IMG/VR virus record: IMGVR_UViG_3300024946_000003
Coordinates: 1-36,986 of that record
Origin: a virus
Reading direction: 5' to 3' (one strand)
Length of the DNA: 36,986 nt
The notes under the pieces were generated by a model. The model was not told the origin of the DNA. It worked only from the letters and a program-made list of their open reading frames with translations, and ran no database searches. Numbering within the stretch: the stretch's first letter is position 1; every line of letters begins with the position of its first letter. Both the position numbers and the translations under genes were made by a program. Below, one piece after another: positions 7,211 through 15,172 of this stretch.

Positions 7211-7807
7211 TTAATCAATTACCGACCTTTTCAACAACAACCGCTCTATAAACTCACGGTCTTTGCGCGTCACCTCTTGGCATGCCGTCAACTGTTGCAC
7301 CACTTCGTCGGCCTCGCTGGCTAATCCGATAAGAAATTCAGCAAGCGCGTTAGAAAGTTGGGCACCCTCGGTTTCATTATGTCTGCCGGAACCGGCAAAA
7401 GGGTTGGCTGTGGCGCCTGAGCATGCGGCTGGGTTACTATCCGCGTGCTTGTCGCGCAAGCTGATAGTGCCAGCACGATAGCTAGCAATAGTATTGTTAA
7501 GCTTTTGCTTTTCATTGGTGAGCCTTTCCTGATAATTTTTTGATACTGCATTGAGTTGGGTCGCATGGTTTCGCTCAGCAATTCGTAACTTTTCCTGTGT
7601 TGCCTGCAAATCCTCAAGCGCACTATGCAAAGCTTTGTTTTCTGCCTCTTGCCAAATCACACGCTCGGCCTGCACGCCGTTTTCATGCGCCCAGCCATAT
7701 GCTGATATAGCCGCGGCCGCAATAACGCCTAAAAGCACGCATACTGCAATTATTTTGGCTAACATTTTATATTGAGCCGGCACAAGTTTAAGTAAAAAAT
7801 TAATCAT
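7211..7807 (-). CDS. Rz: i-spanin (Rz-like)
   Basis: 198 residues from the ATG at 7807, which overlaps the stop region of the preceding gene (the adjacent ATG at 7810 is equally possible). One N-terminal transmembrane segment (roughly residues 15-37, LAKIIAVCVLLGVIAAAAIS) anchors it in the inner membrane. A long periplasmic helical, coiled-coil-like part follows (EAENKALHSALEDLQATQ and beyond). An Rz1-type lipoprotein is encoded inside it in another frame, the classic spanin arrangement. Together they should fuse inner and outer membrane at the end of lysis. Last gene of the late block. Confidence 0.85.
   Translation of the reverse strand: MINFLLKLVPAQYKMLAKIIAVCVLLGVIAAAAISAYGWAHENGVQAERVIWQEAENKALHSALEDLQATQEKLRIAERNHATQLNAVSKNYQERLTNEKQKLNNTIASYRAGTISLRDKHADSNPAACSGATANPFAGSGRHNETEGAQLSNALAEFLIGLASEADEVVQQLTACQEVTRKDREFIERLLLKRSVID
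7321..7515 (-). CDS. Rz1: o-spanin lipoprotein (Rz1-like), embedded in Rz
   Basis: 64 residues starting at the ATG at 7515 with AGGAAAGG 6-7 nt upstream. Signal sequence SLTILLLAIVLALSAC with lipobox LSAC, then a short proline-rich mature part. It lies completely inside the Rz gene in a different frame. This is the Rz1 class of outer-membrane lipoproteins that contact Rz across the periplasm. Confidence 0.88.
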   Translation of the reverse strand: MKSKSLTILLLAIVLALSACATSTRIVTQPHAQAPQPTLLPVPADIMKPRVPNFLTRLLNFLSD

Positions 7808-8114
7808 CATCGCCCCAAGTAAAATTTTGCAACTCAACTGTTTGACCAGCCATTTCGTGAGTGCAATCTGATAAATACTGAATGCGGCCGTCAGTGACAA
7901 AAGAATGACATATCGGCACTGCCGGGTTGCCTCTGCCTTGATTTACCAAAACCGACGGCGTAAAGGTTGGTTTTTCATGGTCGCCATTCCATCCCCAGCG
8001 CGGCCCTGATCCTTGCCCAACTTGTATGCCGTGAACTTGTCGGCATGCTTGGCAATAAAACAATATGGCCCCGCCTGCTCCAAGGTTTAGCTTTCCTTTT
8101 ATGTTGTTACTCAT
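7800..8114 (-). CDS. DUF6527 family protein in the lysis cassette
   Basis: 104 residues, starting in a 1-nt stop/start overlap with the endolysin gene. Features typical of DUF6527 are GAGGAILFYCQAC near the N-terminus, the W-x-WNGD motif followed by KPTFTPSVLV, and ICHSFVTDGRIQYLSDCTHEMAGQTVEL. Four cysteines and several histidines suggest a metal site. The function of the family is unknown to me. Lying between endolysin and spanins in one coupled cassette suggests a late, possibly lysis-related, role. Confidence 0.8.
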   Translation of the reverse strand: MSNNIKGKLNLGAGGAILFYCQACRQVHGIQVGQGSGPRWGWNGDHEKPTFTPSVLVNQGRGNPAVPICHSFVTDGRIQYLSDCTHEMAGQTVELQNFTWGDDD

Positions 8115-8749
8115 TAAGCCACCCCTTTAAATGCGGCCAACGCTATATTGAAAAACTTTTGTCTTTCAGCAATTCCGTTGGTGCCGCCGTTGATAATCTT
8201 TGTTTCTGCTAAAACGCTTGCGTCGTCGTCGTGCTTATCCAACCCGTTAACATGCCAAAACCAACCAGCACTCAACGCCCCCGCCCGCGGCTCAAGTAGC
8301 AACTCAGGGTTGTTTAACAAATCAACCCCAATCGCCTTGCCGCAACGTTCATAGTTGGCTTTTCCGGTGATCTGTATTGGCCCGCGCCCACGGTATCGCC
8401 AGCCGTCGCCGCTGGCAATGTCGCCGTTGCCCATTCTATTTGCATAGCAATTGTTTGCAATTGCGGCCGGGCGGCGGTGTAGCAATAAAGCCAATTGGCT
8501 TGGCTTGCCTGTTTCCTTGTCGCGGTAACGTGCTGGCCATGTTGCGGCCAACCCGTCTGCGCTGTAATTTAAGTTTTCCTCAAGCCTTGATAGGTGCGAA
8601 CTTTCGTGCGCAAGCTGGGCAACAAAGCTGGCCATTTCGTTTGGCGTGGTAATGTCAAATCGTTTCATGGCCTCGGCAATGTGAGGGTGCCATTTTGCGG
8701 CGCGATCAACTGTGCAACCAATTGCGGCCGCTAACTGTGCTGGTGACAT
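8114..8749 (-). CDS. endolysin, glycoside hydrolase family 19 (chitinase-like)
   Basis: 211 residues. The GH19 signature is clear: FVAQLAHESSHLSRLEENLNY holds the catalytic Glu49 and the second acid Glu58, and GWRYRGRGPIQITGKANY lies near residues 115-132. No signal peptide or membrane anchor, so export depends on the holin genes just upstream. It cleaves the glycan backbone of peptidoglycan at the end of infection. Overlaps the upstream putative holin gene by 19 nt. Confidence 0.93.
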   Translation of the reverse strand: MSPAQLAAAIGCTVDRAAKWHPHIAEAMKRFDITTPNEMASFVAQLAHESSHLSRLEENLNYSADGLAATWPARYRDKETGKPSQLALLLHRRPAAIANNCYANRMGNGDIASGDGWRYRGRGPIQITGKANYERCGKAIGVDLLNNPELLLEPRAGALSAGWFWHVNGLDKHDDDASVLAETKIINGGTNGIAERQKFFNIALAAFKGVA

Positions 8750-9024
8750 TTGCCGCCCTCTCGTCTAACTTGCCGCCTATTGCATATAAACCAAAGCGTC
8801 GCACCATTAATAAAAAAAGCGCCCAGCGTCATGAAAGCCATGTGCTCAAAATCAGGTTGACGCCCCATGCTGTAAAGTGCAAAAAGCGCATAACCAACGT
8901 CACCAATCATCATGAGCACCAAGCCAATTATTAATCCGGCCGGCGATTTTCCAGACATTTCGTTTGCATGGCATAAGCAGGCCACGAACATAATTACCGC
9001 GGTTAAAAAGAATACTAAATTCAT
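8731..9024 (-). CDS. small membrane protein, putative holin/antiholin
   Basis: 97 residues with three predicted transmembrane segments (about residues 2-20, 28-50 and 63-82) and a basic, His/Lys-containing C-terminus. It starts in an ATGA overlap with the upstream membrane protein gene and overlaps the endolysin gene. The position between another membrane protein and the endolysin fits a second holin component or antiholin. No family is recognised with confidence. Confidence 0.65.
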   Translation of the reverse strand: MNLVFFLTAVIMFVACLCHANEMSGKSPAGLIIGLVLMMIGDVGYALFALYSMGRQPDFEHMAFMTLGAFFINGATLWFICNRRQVRREGGKCHQHS

Positions 9025-9416
9025 TGCTTAACACTCCCTTTGCTGTCCAGCCAGTTAAAGAAAAGTGGCACGGCCTTTTGAGCTACAAAGGCAATAAAAA
9101 ACGCCACAATCATTTTGCTACCAACATTTGCGCCGTCTAGGCTATTAATTAACCAAGGTGCAAAATGCTTAGCGGTATCAATAAAAATGTTTGTAAAAAA
9201 CTGCGAGCAAACAACACCCAGCGCAGTTGATCCAAAGATACTTAAAAGCATTTGAAGTATCGCCATGCGGGCAAGCCAAATGTGTGCAATTGAGCCACCT
9301 AGCAAAGCGAGGCCGATAACTACATATTCAACACCGAAAATCGAGCCGGCGACCATTGAGGCGCTAGAGGCGCCGGCTGTTATGGCAATTGCGGTGTGTG
9401 TGGTTGGTTCAGGCAT
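9021..9416 (-). CDS. putative holin
   Basis: 131 residues with about four hydrophobic segments (roughly residues 13-43, 48-72, 84-90 and 98-118) and a polar, charged C-terminal end. First gene of the lysis cassette, directly after an intrinsic terminator. Size, membrane content and position before a second membrane protein and the endolysin suggest the pore-forming holin. The assignment rests on topology and context, not on a recognised family. Confidence 0.68.
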   Translation of the reverse strand: MPEPTTHTAIAITAGASSASMVAGSIFGVEYVVIGLALLGGSIAHIWLARMAILQMLLSIFGSTALGVVCSQFFTNIFIDTAKHFAPWLINSLDGANVGSKMIVAFFIAFVAQKAVPLFFNWLDSKGSVKQ

Positions 9417-9452
9417 GTTTAAAACCTTTCTGATTTTTATTTTTATTGGGTA

Positions 9453-9932
9453 TTAAAAAACCGCCTTGCGGCGGCTTTCTGTTGGTGTTGCATTTACTAG
9501 GTGTCTATACCAATCGCAAGGACTTGGCGGCTGGTCGTTCAATCCCCAAGGCGTTACACCACCGCAAGCCATTACGTCAATGTTGATCATTTCGCTACAT
9601 ATCACACCGCCGGCATTAACCGTGCTTTTGCCGAACAAGTGAAACAACGGGCGCAACGCAAACAAGCAGTAATCAAGCACGCCATAACGGGTTTTGTCTG
9701 TGTCTAGCATGTGCTCCAAATACTCGCGCGTTACATTTCCCGGCGCCTCAAATAGCACGTAATTCTCAGGCTTGTAAGCTGGCCACAAGCGGCGGCGGCG
9801 CAATAGGTTCATGTCGTACATGCGCCCGCTTTCCTCGTCCACAAAAGCAACGTGGTAGGCGTGGCACCCTGTCCAAAATTTAGTTAAGCGCCCGCTGAGC
9901 TTTTCAGCGTTGAATATGATTGCGATTTTCAT
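9453..9932 (-). CDS. permuted papain-like (YiiX/NlpC-P60-like) putative hydrolase
   Basis: 159 residues from the ATG at 9932 (GAGGG upstream); a longer in-frame start at 9959 overlaps the previous gene. A histidine in CHAYHVAFVDEESG (near residue 29) precedes a cysteine in GGVICSEMINID (near residue 111). This His-before-Cys order is seen in permuted papain-fold amidases and peptidases. It might modify peptidoglycan or another amide bond, but the family assignment is tentative. Its last codons encode a terminator hairpin. Confidence 0.55.
   Translation of the reverse strand: MKIAIIFNAEKLSGRLTKFWTGCHAYHVAFVDEESGRMYDMNLLRRRRLWPAYKPENYVLFEAPGNVTREYLEHMLDTDKTRYGVLDYCLFALRPLFHLFGKSTVNAGGVICSEMINIDVMACGGVTPWGLNDQPPSPCDWYRHLVNATPTESRRKAVF
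9455..9476 (-). terminator. intrinsic terminator before lysis genes, inside coding sequence
   Basis: Minus-strand stem GCCGCC, loop GCAA, GGCGGT, then TTTTTT. It lies within the last eight codons and the stop codon of the upstream gene, about 40 bp before the holin start, so readthrough is needed to express lysis genes from the late promoter. Confidence 0.85.
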
Positions 9933-9934
9933 AA

Positions 9935-10468
9935 TTAACCCTCGTAAACTACTGGCCAACCGGTTGAGAAATCATAAGCGGCAGGCTCAGCGCTTGCCTC
10001 CATGGCTACCTTGTGCACCTCAGCATTTTGGTGCGCCAGCGCGTCAAGCACACCAACCGCGGCCACAATATCAAAGGCAATTTGCGCGGTAATGTAAATC
10101 AGCGTGCCGTTTTGCGTTTTCCATTGAATATCAGCGCCGCCAACTTGCAAGCGGTCTGTCATGGCGCCGCCAGCGGCCAGCAAGTCGCGTGCTCGGTCTT
10201 TAAGGCCTAAGTGTTGCACGCGGCTTTCAACGTCGCTGTGAAACCATTTAGCGCCAACTTTTACGCCACCTTCTTTGACTTGCTCGCGCTTGGCTTTGAT
10301 AGCCTCCCATTGCGAGGCTTTAATTACTTCAATATCAGCCGGCGGAAATCTTAAAGCATTTGCCTCGGATTCAGTAATTGCAACTAAATTTTCAGGTATA
10401 AACGCATCTTGAGAACCATCCGCTTCAAAAGCGTAAACTTGATTATTTTCATCTTTGTAATATTTCAT
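9935..10468 (-). CDS. DUF4376-type tail-fibre-associated protein
   Basis: 177 residues. The C-terminal half matches the DUF4376 pattern: EAIKAKREQVKEGGVKVGAKWFHSD, then LDALAHQNAEVHKVAMEA, found in proteins encoded next to phage tail fibres. The N-terminal part (YYKDENNQVYAFEADGSQ) resembles the front of fibre-assembly proteins. It probably assists folding or assembly of the fibre encoded just upstream, or forms part of it. AGGA lies before the start. Confidence 0.75.
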   Translation of the reverse strand: MKYYKDENNQVYAFEADGSQDAFIPENLVAITESEANALRFPPADIEVIKASQWEAIKAKREQVKEGGVKVGAKWFHSDVESRVQHLGLKDRARDLLAAGGAMTDRLQVGGADIQWKTQNGTLIYITAQIAFDIVAAVGVLDALAHQNAEVHKVAMEASAEPAAYDFSTGWPVVYEG

Positions 10469-10476
10469 AATTTATC

Positions 10477-11826
10477 CTATCTAAGTTCAAGCCATTGCAA
10501 ATCACTAGCCTCAGAACCAGCGAAAAAAGATACCGAATAGGTCGCACCGACTGGGACAATTCCGCTTAAAGTGCTGTATATAACGGTCGCTGAGTTTCCG
10601 CTTGACCTTGCTACCGCTACTCCATTTATCACTAATTGCAACCCGTTGCCCGTTGTGTATGACGCATAAACATTGACCATAATTGGTCTGCTTGTCGTGT
10701 TGGTATAAGTTGTTGCTAAAGCGCGACTGCCGCTTAAACTCTGCCAAGTTTGACCAACTCCAATGTATAAATTTTTGTTTGTAATCACCCAAAATGATGC
10801 GCCAAATCTAGTCAATTCAACAAAGCCGCCAGCGGGAATAGTGTAAGTTGCTATTGAATCACCCGAATCACTAAAATTGTCTGTTCCGCTAGGTATCAAA
10901 GTAACAACTGCTGTTTGCGAACCGATTGTTATAGTTTGACCAGTAACAAAATTGTCTGCGTCTGGAATTGTAACGTTATATGAGCCAGCACCACCGCACA
11001 AAACAACTGTTCCAACGTCTGCGGCTGTTAATACTGTTGCACCACCAATGTTTGTTAAATTTCTATAACGTTTTCCAGCAAACAACAAGCCAGCGGGCGT
11101 TACTGCTCTAATTGTGTCTGTGCCTGTTTGAACTTCTGCGTTTGTTGCTAATTCAACAACGCCCTTTACTGTATCGCTTGCGTCAACAATGTTTAAATCT
11201 GTTTTTGCATCAAAAACATTTGTGCCATCGCATCCAAGAATATTGGATTTTGTTTGCGCAACAATAACGCCTGTTCCGGCTAAAGTTTTAACTGTTAATG
11301 AAAATGCGCCGCTTGTGTTGTTACGCACAATAAAGCGTTTTGCGGCCGCCGGTATAATGACATTAATGTTTGCTGTCAGCGCGCCGGTAAAGTTAAAAAT
11401 TGCTTTGCGCGCCTCGGCCGCTGTTAGTGTTACATCAACCGCACCGGCTACGCTTTTGCTTAAATAAGCGTCGTTAAAAGCTGATAACTCGCTTTCTGAA
11501 TATCCCCAGCGCTCCCAAAATATTGTCGCCGTGTCCGGTTGCTCGCCAATGTTACTTGTGCCGCTTAATGAAATGTAAGTGACATCGTTATATTGCACGC
11601 GCGCACCCGCCGGGTATTCCTCGGTTGCATCCCACTCAGGTATGCCGCGTTGCATGAAATAACGCACGCCGGTTGCCAGCCAGTTAAGCAACCAGTTAAA
11701 ACGCTGGCGGCTTGGCGGCACGGTTGAAAGCGGCCAGCCGGTTTGGATTTCGGCATTGCTTGGCTGTACCTTGTCGCCACTTTCAGCCCATGCAGGTAAG
11801 TCACTTGGTTTGTTGTAAATCGTCAT
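10477..11826 (-). CDS. tail fibre / receptor-binding protein
   Basis: 449 residues. The N-terminal 110 residues (MTIYNKPSDLPAWAESG, RFNWLLNWLATGVRYF, then PAGARVQYNDVTYIS) look like the baseplate-attachment part of phage fibres. The middle is Thr/Val/Ala-rich beta structure with NLTNIGGATVLTAADVG and TIPAGGFVELTRFG repeats. The C-terminal part from GVGQTWQSLSG on resembles a recurrent fibre tip domain. It follows the DUF2612 gene, the usual place for fibres in this virion type. Host specificity should reside in the C-terminus. Confidence 0.82.
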   Translation of the reverse strand: MTIYNKPSDLPAWAESGDKVQPSNAEIQTGWPLSTVPPSRQRFNWLLNWLATGVRYFMQRGIPEWDATEEYPAGARVQYNDVTYISLSGTSNIGEQPDTATIFWERWGYSESELSAFNDAYLSKSVAGAVDVTLTAAEARKAIFNFTGALTANINVIIPAAAKRFIVRNNTSGAFSLTVKTLAGTGVIVAQTKSNILGCDGTNVFDAKTDLNIVDASDTVKGVVELATNAEVQTGTDTIRAVTPAGLLFAGKRYRNLTNIGGATVLTAADVGTVVLCGGAGSYNVTIPDADNFVTGQTITIGSQTAVVTLIPSGTDNFSDSGDSIATYTIPAGGFVELTRFGASFWVITNKNLYIGVGQTWQSLSGSRALATTYTNTTSRPIMVNVYASYTTGNGLQLVINGVAVARSSGNSATVIYSTLSGIVPVGATYSVSFFAGSEASDLQWLELR

Positions 11827-11829
11827 TTT

Positions 11830-12513
11830 TTAAAATTCCTCCATGAGTTGACCGAGAGGGCCAACATAACCCTCCTCAGCAAAAGGGTTGGCGTTGGGTT
11901 GGCCGTCAAAGCCTAAATATCCGTTGCCGTCGTAATAGCCGCGCGTTTTAATCCGCACGCCGGCCGGGCGCGGCAAAATGTCCAGCCCGGTAATAATTGC
12001 TAATTCTGTAAGGCTTAAATATCTGCCAATGTAAATGCTTACGGCCATGTCGCCTTGGTCATCAATGATTGCCGGCGCATTAAAAATAAAGCTCAGTGAC
12101 TTAATAAAATCAGCGGTCAGGCCTTTTGCGGTGTTGCGTACAATGCGCGCCCTGATAATGGTGCGGTATTCCGGGTCAGCTAGTAAGGTTGAGCCGTCTA
12201 TTGGGTCGCCCTCGCCGTAAAAACGGCCGCCCACTGAGGCGTTGCCATCCTCGCCAAAATTGAGCGCCGCCGGGTTGCCGTCAAAGCCAAAGTATTGCAC
12301 TAGCAAAACGTTTGGGATTAAGCGGCTTTGGCCTACCCACTCGCCGATAACGTCAAGTTGGGCACCTATTGCCGCATCCAAATCAAACTCGGCGGGCAAT
12401 GTTTTGGTGAAGTCGTAAACGGCGCTCCAAGCGTTTGAAACCGCCGCCACCATTGCCGTAAATTTCGGCCGCTGGTTGTGCTCGTTTGTAATTAGCTGGG
12501 TGTAATCAATCAT
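11830..12513 (-). CDS. DUF2612 baseplate protein
   Basis: 227 residues. The pattern LDAAIGAQLDVIGEWVGQSR, with a central FGFDGNPAALNFGEDG and ILPRPAGVRI near the end, is typical of DUF2612, which sits after baseplate J in this class of myoviruses and links the wedge to tail fibres. Starts in an ATGA overlap with the J gene. Its role in the outer baseplate is inferred from family and order. Confidence 0.85.
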   Translation of the reverse strand: MIDYTQLITNEHNQRPKFTAMVAAVSNAWSAVYDFTKTLPAEFDLDAAIGAQLDVIGEWVGQSRLIPNVLLVQYFGFDGNPAALNFGEDGNASVGGRFYGEGDPIDGSTLLADPEYRTIIRARIVRNTAKGLTADFIKSLSFIFNAPAIIDDQGDMAVSIYIGRYLSLTELAIITGLDILPRPAGVRIKTRGYYDGNGYLGFDGQPNANPFAEEGYVGPLGQLMEEF

Positions 12514-13688
12514 GGCGTCACCGTAATAACAATGTCCGTATCAACAATTTGCGCGGCCTCGTCGTATGCAACTGCAATGTCAGCCGTACCGGGTGCGCCA
12601 GCGCCAACGGCTATGGTTAGCGCCGTTATGTTGTAGGTGTCGCCAAGCGCGTTATTGCTCAAGTTGGCCGGCACGTAGATTTTTGAATAAGCCACGTTTT
12701 CGCCAATCTCAAGCGCGTTGATAAAATCCAGCACGGCGGTTTTGATAAAAGGCAAAACGCTGGCCGAGTAACCGGCAAGCGGCGCAATTGTCATTGCAAC
12801 CTTAATGTCCAAAATGGTTGGCCGTGAAAACTTAACAATGTGCACGCTGTTAACCGCGTCAATAATTGTTGTGCTCAGCGTGCCAAAGGTGCCAGTGCCG
12901 GGCGTTTTCTTTTCCGCTATCGTTTCAAAGATTGTTTGCGCGTCGCCGCCCTCGGCAATAATGGCAATGCTGTGCGCCGGTATGCCGTTGGCGTCCGTCG
13001 TGTCGGTGTCGTTTTCGTAACCTTTAATGCGCGTAACCCCGGTAACGTTTGCAACCGAGCCAACAATGCCCTCAAAGATTGTTTGCGACGGAACCGCAAC
13101 GCTCAGCGCTTGCCGCACCCTTAGCTCCGCGTCACTTTCAACCGGGTTGCCCGGCACTGCGTCGCTGGGGTTGTTTACGCTTTGCCAGCCAAATGTTGGC
13201 GTTTTGATTTTTGTGATTGTGTTACTTTGGGCAATGGTTGCGCCTACGTCCGCGCATGTGGCCGTTACGGTAATTTCACCCGCAAGCGGGATTGTTACGG
13301 TAGCCGGTAATATCCAATTGTTTGTGTCGTTTTGGTCTGTCGCAATGCCGTTTGTGATAATTGAGCCAACTTGGCCAACAATCAGCAAGTCAACGGTTGA
13401 CGCGCTGGCAACCAAGCGGCTAATGCCATTAATCTTAACGTTGGAGCTTAGGCCGTTGCCTTGCGCCGTGGCCGGGCTGAAAGCGTTGTAAACCGCAACC
13501 GCCGCGGCGTTGCTATCGTTAATTGCGCTGGCAATAATTGCCAAAAATTGCCCGTCTTGGCTGTCGTTGCCCAAGTAAATGTCCGCGCCATAAATCGCGC
13601 GGTATTGCGTTTGCAGGTAATCCAAAACCTCGGCATACGTGGGAGCACTTATACCGTTTACGTCAATGGTTGGGGCGGTTAATGCCAT
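12510..13688 (-). CDS. baseplate J-like protein
   Basis: 392 residues. Shows the gpJ/Baseplate_J features: an N-terminal region with YAEVLDYLQTQYRAIYG, a NNPSDAVPGNPVESDAELRVRQ motif near the middle and a VTGVTRIKGYENDT stretch. Together with the gp25-like protein it forms the baseplate wedge around the tail tube. The order gp25-J-DUF2612-fibre is standard. Confidence 0.93.
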   Translation of the reverse strand: MALTAPTIDVNGISAPTYAEVLDYLQTQYRAIYGADIYLGNDSQDGQFLAIIASAINDSNAAAVAVYNAFSPATAQGNGLSSNVKINGISRLVASASTVDLLIVGQVGSIITNGIATDQNDTNNWILPATVTIPLAGEITVTATCADVGATIAQSNTITKIKTPTFGWQSVNNPSDAVPGNPVESDAELRVRQALSVAVPSQTIFEGIVGSVANVTGVTRIKGYENDTDTTDANGIPAHSIAIIAEGGDAQTIFETIAEKKTPGTGTFGTLSTTIIDAVNSVHIVKFSRPTILDIKVAMTIAPLAGYSASVLPFIKTAVLDFINALEIGENVAYSKIYVPANLSNNALGDTYNITALTIAVGAGAPGTADIAVAYDEAAQIVDTDIVITVTP

Positions 13689-13690
13689 TT

Positions 13691-14044
13691 TTATAGTACC
13701 TCGCTTATTGTTGCTTGCCCGTAAATAGTGCCGACGGTCGCGTTAACGGAAAGGCGCCGCGTGTTGCCGTCAAATGTGCTGTTGTAGCTCAAAATCTCAT
13801 TAACACCCTGCGTGCCAAGTATGCGTTGCTTAATTGCCGCGTCCGGGTTTCTGCCCCGCTGGCGCTTGCCTAAAATCTCAGTGCTCCACGGCGTGCCGTC
13901 GGCTGTGTCCAAAAACCACTCGCCGCGCCATAAGCGCAAGCGCGTAAGCACTGCCTGCGCTACCGCGTCCGGGTTGTTAACGTGAAAGTCTGAGCCGGTG
14001 CCAATGGTGTAATCGTCGTTTGCATCAAGTTTTCTGTATCGCAT
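13691..14044 (-). CDS. gp25/GpW-like baseplate wedge protein
   Basis: 117 residues. The pattern VAQAVLTRLRLWRGEWFLD, followed by GTPWSTEILGK, is characteristic of the gp25-like (lysozyme-related, catalytically inactive) wedge component. A TAATG stop/start overlap couples it to the spike gene upstream, and baseplate J follows. It should connect the wedge to the first sheath ring. Confidence 0.88.
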   Translation of the reverse strand: MRYRKLDANDDYTIGTGSDFHVNNPDAVAQAVLTRLRLWRGEWFLDTADGTPWSTEILGKRQRGRNPDAAIKQRILGTQGVNEILSYNSTFDGNTRRLSVNATVGTIYGQATISEVL

Positions 14045-14766
14045 TAGATTGGTGCCCCTGTATTGCCGCCGCCCGGCTGTACGCCGCTATGTACGTGAGT
14101 GTTAAGGTTTACGCCGTTGCCAATGGTTGTGCCGCCAACGTTTAAGTTGCCCGTTATTTCAACATTGCCCACAAGCTTGATTGTTGGAGCCGTAACAACT
14201 GCCTCGCCGCTTGCCGTTACATTTGCGTTGCCGCCTGCTGTTATGTTTGCGTTGGCCGGCGTCACGACGTTTACGTTTTTGCTGGCTGGGTTAACCTCAA
14301 CGTATGCCGCGCCGTCGTCGGTGCGTAGTTGCGCGCTTGTGGTATTAACTGAAAATGCTCGCGGCTGTGAGCGCACGCCGGCAAAAATAAAGCCGTCGCT
14401 CAAGTCATGCATGCGTAGCTCGGCTTGGCCTTTAATGCCGCCTTGTTGCCACCATGCATCAATGCAACGGCTGGCAAATATCATTAAGCACTCGTCGCCC
14501 GGCTTAATGGGAAACGTCAGGGTTACGCCACCGCCGCCGGGGAAAAACACCGGGCAATCTAACAACAATGGCATTTTTATTTCTTTACTTGTGCCGTCTT
14601 GTTGGCGTACTATACCGTTAACGGTAGGCTGTGCCTCGCAAGTCATGGCCGTGGGGTTAAAGCTTTGGATAATGGCGGGTAAAGCCGTCCAAATCTGTGC
14701 TTGCTTGCCATCCATAGCAAGCCGCATCATTTCCTCCGGGTCGTAATAGCGCTCGCGTCTATCCAT
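14044..14766 (-). CDS. baseplate spike protein (gpV / Gp138-like)
   Basis: 240 residues. The N-terminal OB-like domain contains PVFFPGGGGVTLTFPIKPGDECLMIF, typical of Gp138_N spike proteins. The C-terminal part is a repetitive beta-helix (VTPANANITAGGNANVTASG, then TGNLNVGGTTIGNGVNLNTH) ending in HVHSGVQPGGGNTGAP, the His-rich tip that often binds iron. It forms the membrane-piercing trimer. No good Shine-Dalgarno precedes its start, perhaps because the region upstream carries the start of an opposite-strand gene. An ATACCG-TTAA-CGGTAG dyad lies at 14612-14627 in its coding sequence. Confidence 0.9.
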   Translation of the reverse strand: MDRRERYYDPEEMMRLAMDGKQAQIWTALPAIIQSFNPTAMTCEAQPTVNGIVRQQDGTSKEIKMPLLLDCPVFFPGGGGVTLTFPIKPGDECLMIFASRCIDAWWQQGGIKGQAELRMHDLSDGFIFAGVRSQPRAFSVNTTSAQLRTDDGAAYVEVNPASKNVNVVTPANANITAGGNANVTASGEAVVTAPTIKLVGNVEITGNLNVGGTTIGNGVNLNTHVHSGVQPGGGNTGAPI

Positions 14767-14782
14767 TATTTAGGAGCCAATC

Positions 14783-15172
14783 TTGAAAAAAATATTATTA
14801 ATAATGTGCTTAGCCTTGCCAATGCTGGCCAGCGCCCAAAGCGGCGAGCTTGCTTATGTCATGTCGCCATACGGCAAGCGCATGCAACCCGGCGACGAAG
14901 TGCTTGAAACTGGAATTGACCGGCTGGTTTATTACAACAAGCCTTGTAAATTGCAAATTGTCGGTGCCGAGCACATGCGTTACTACGTTGAGCGCCCAAG
15001 CGCAAACGTCAGCCGCTTAGAGGGTTGCGCTGGGTTAACCGCTACGGGGAAAGTTAAAACGCTGGTAATCCGCGGCGAGTTTGAGGATTGGCAAGTTTGG
15101 CCAAAGTCCTTATTTTTTCGCGGGCGGGTTAACGGCGAGGGCACCGCTGAATATATAGAGCCGTTGCGTTAA
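14783..15172 (+). CDS. secreted protein on the opposite strand of the late block (moron candidate)
   Basis: 129 residues, TTG start with AGGAG 8 nt upstream. The N-terminus is a clear Sec signal peptide (KKILLIMCLALPMLASA, cleavage before QSG). The mature part of about 110 residues has two cysteines that could form a disulfide, and no known domain. It is the only plus-strand gene among minus-strand tail genes, inserted between hub and spike. Its stop codon shares TTAA with the stop of the convergent hub gene. An isolated gene in the opposite orientation with an exported product is the typical look of a lysogeny-expressed moron, for example surface exclusion. No convincing promoter is visible, so expression is uncertain. 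Confidence 0.75.
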   Translation: MKKILLIMCLALPMLASAQSGELAYVMSPYGKRMQPGDEVLETGIDRLVYYNKPCKLQIVGAEHMRYYVERPSANVSRLEGCAGLTATGKVKTLVIRGEFEDWQVWPKSLFFRGRVNGEGTAEYIEPLR

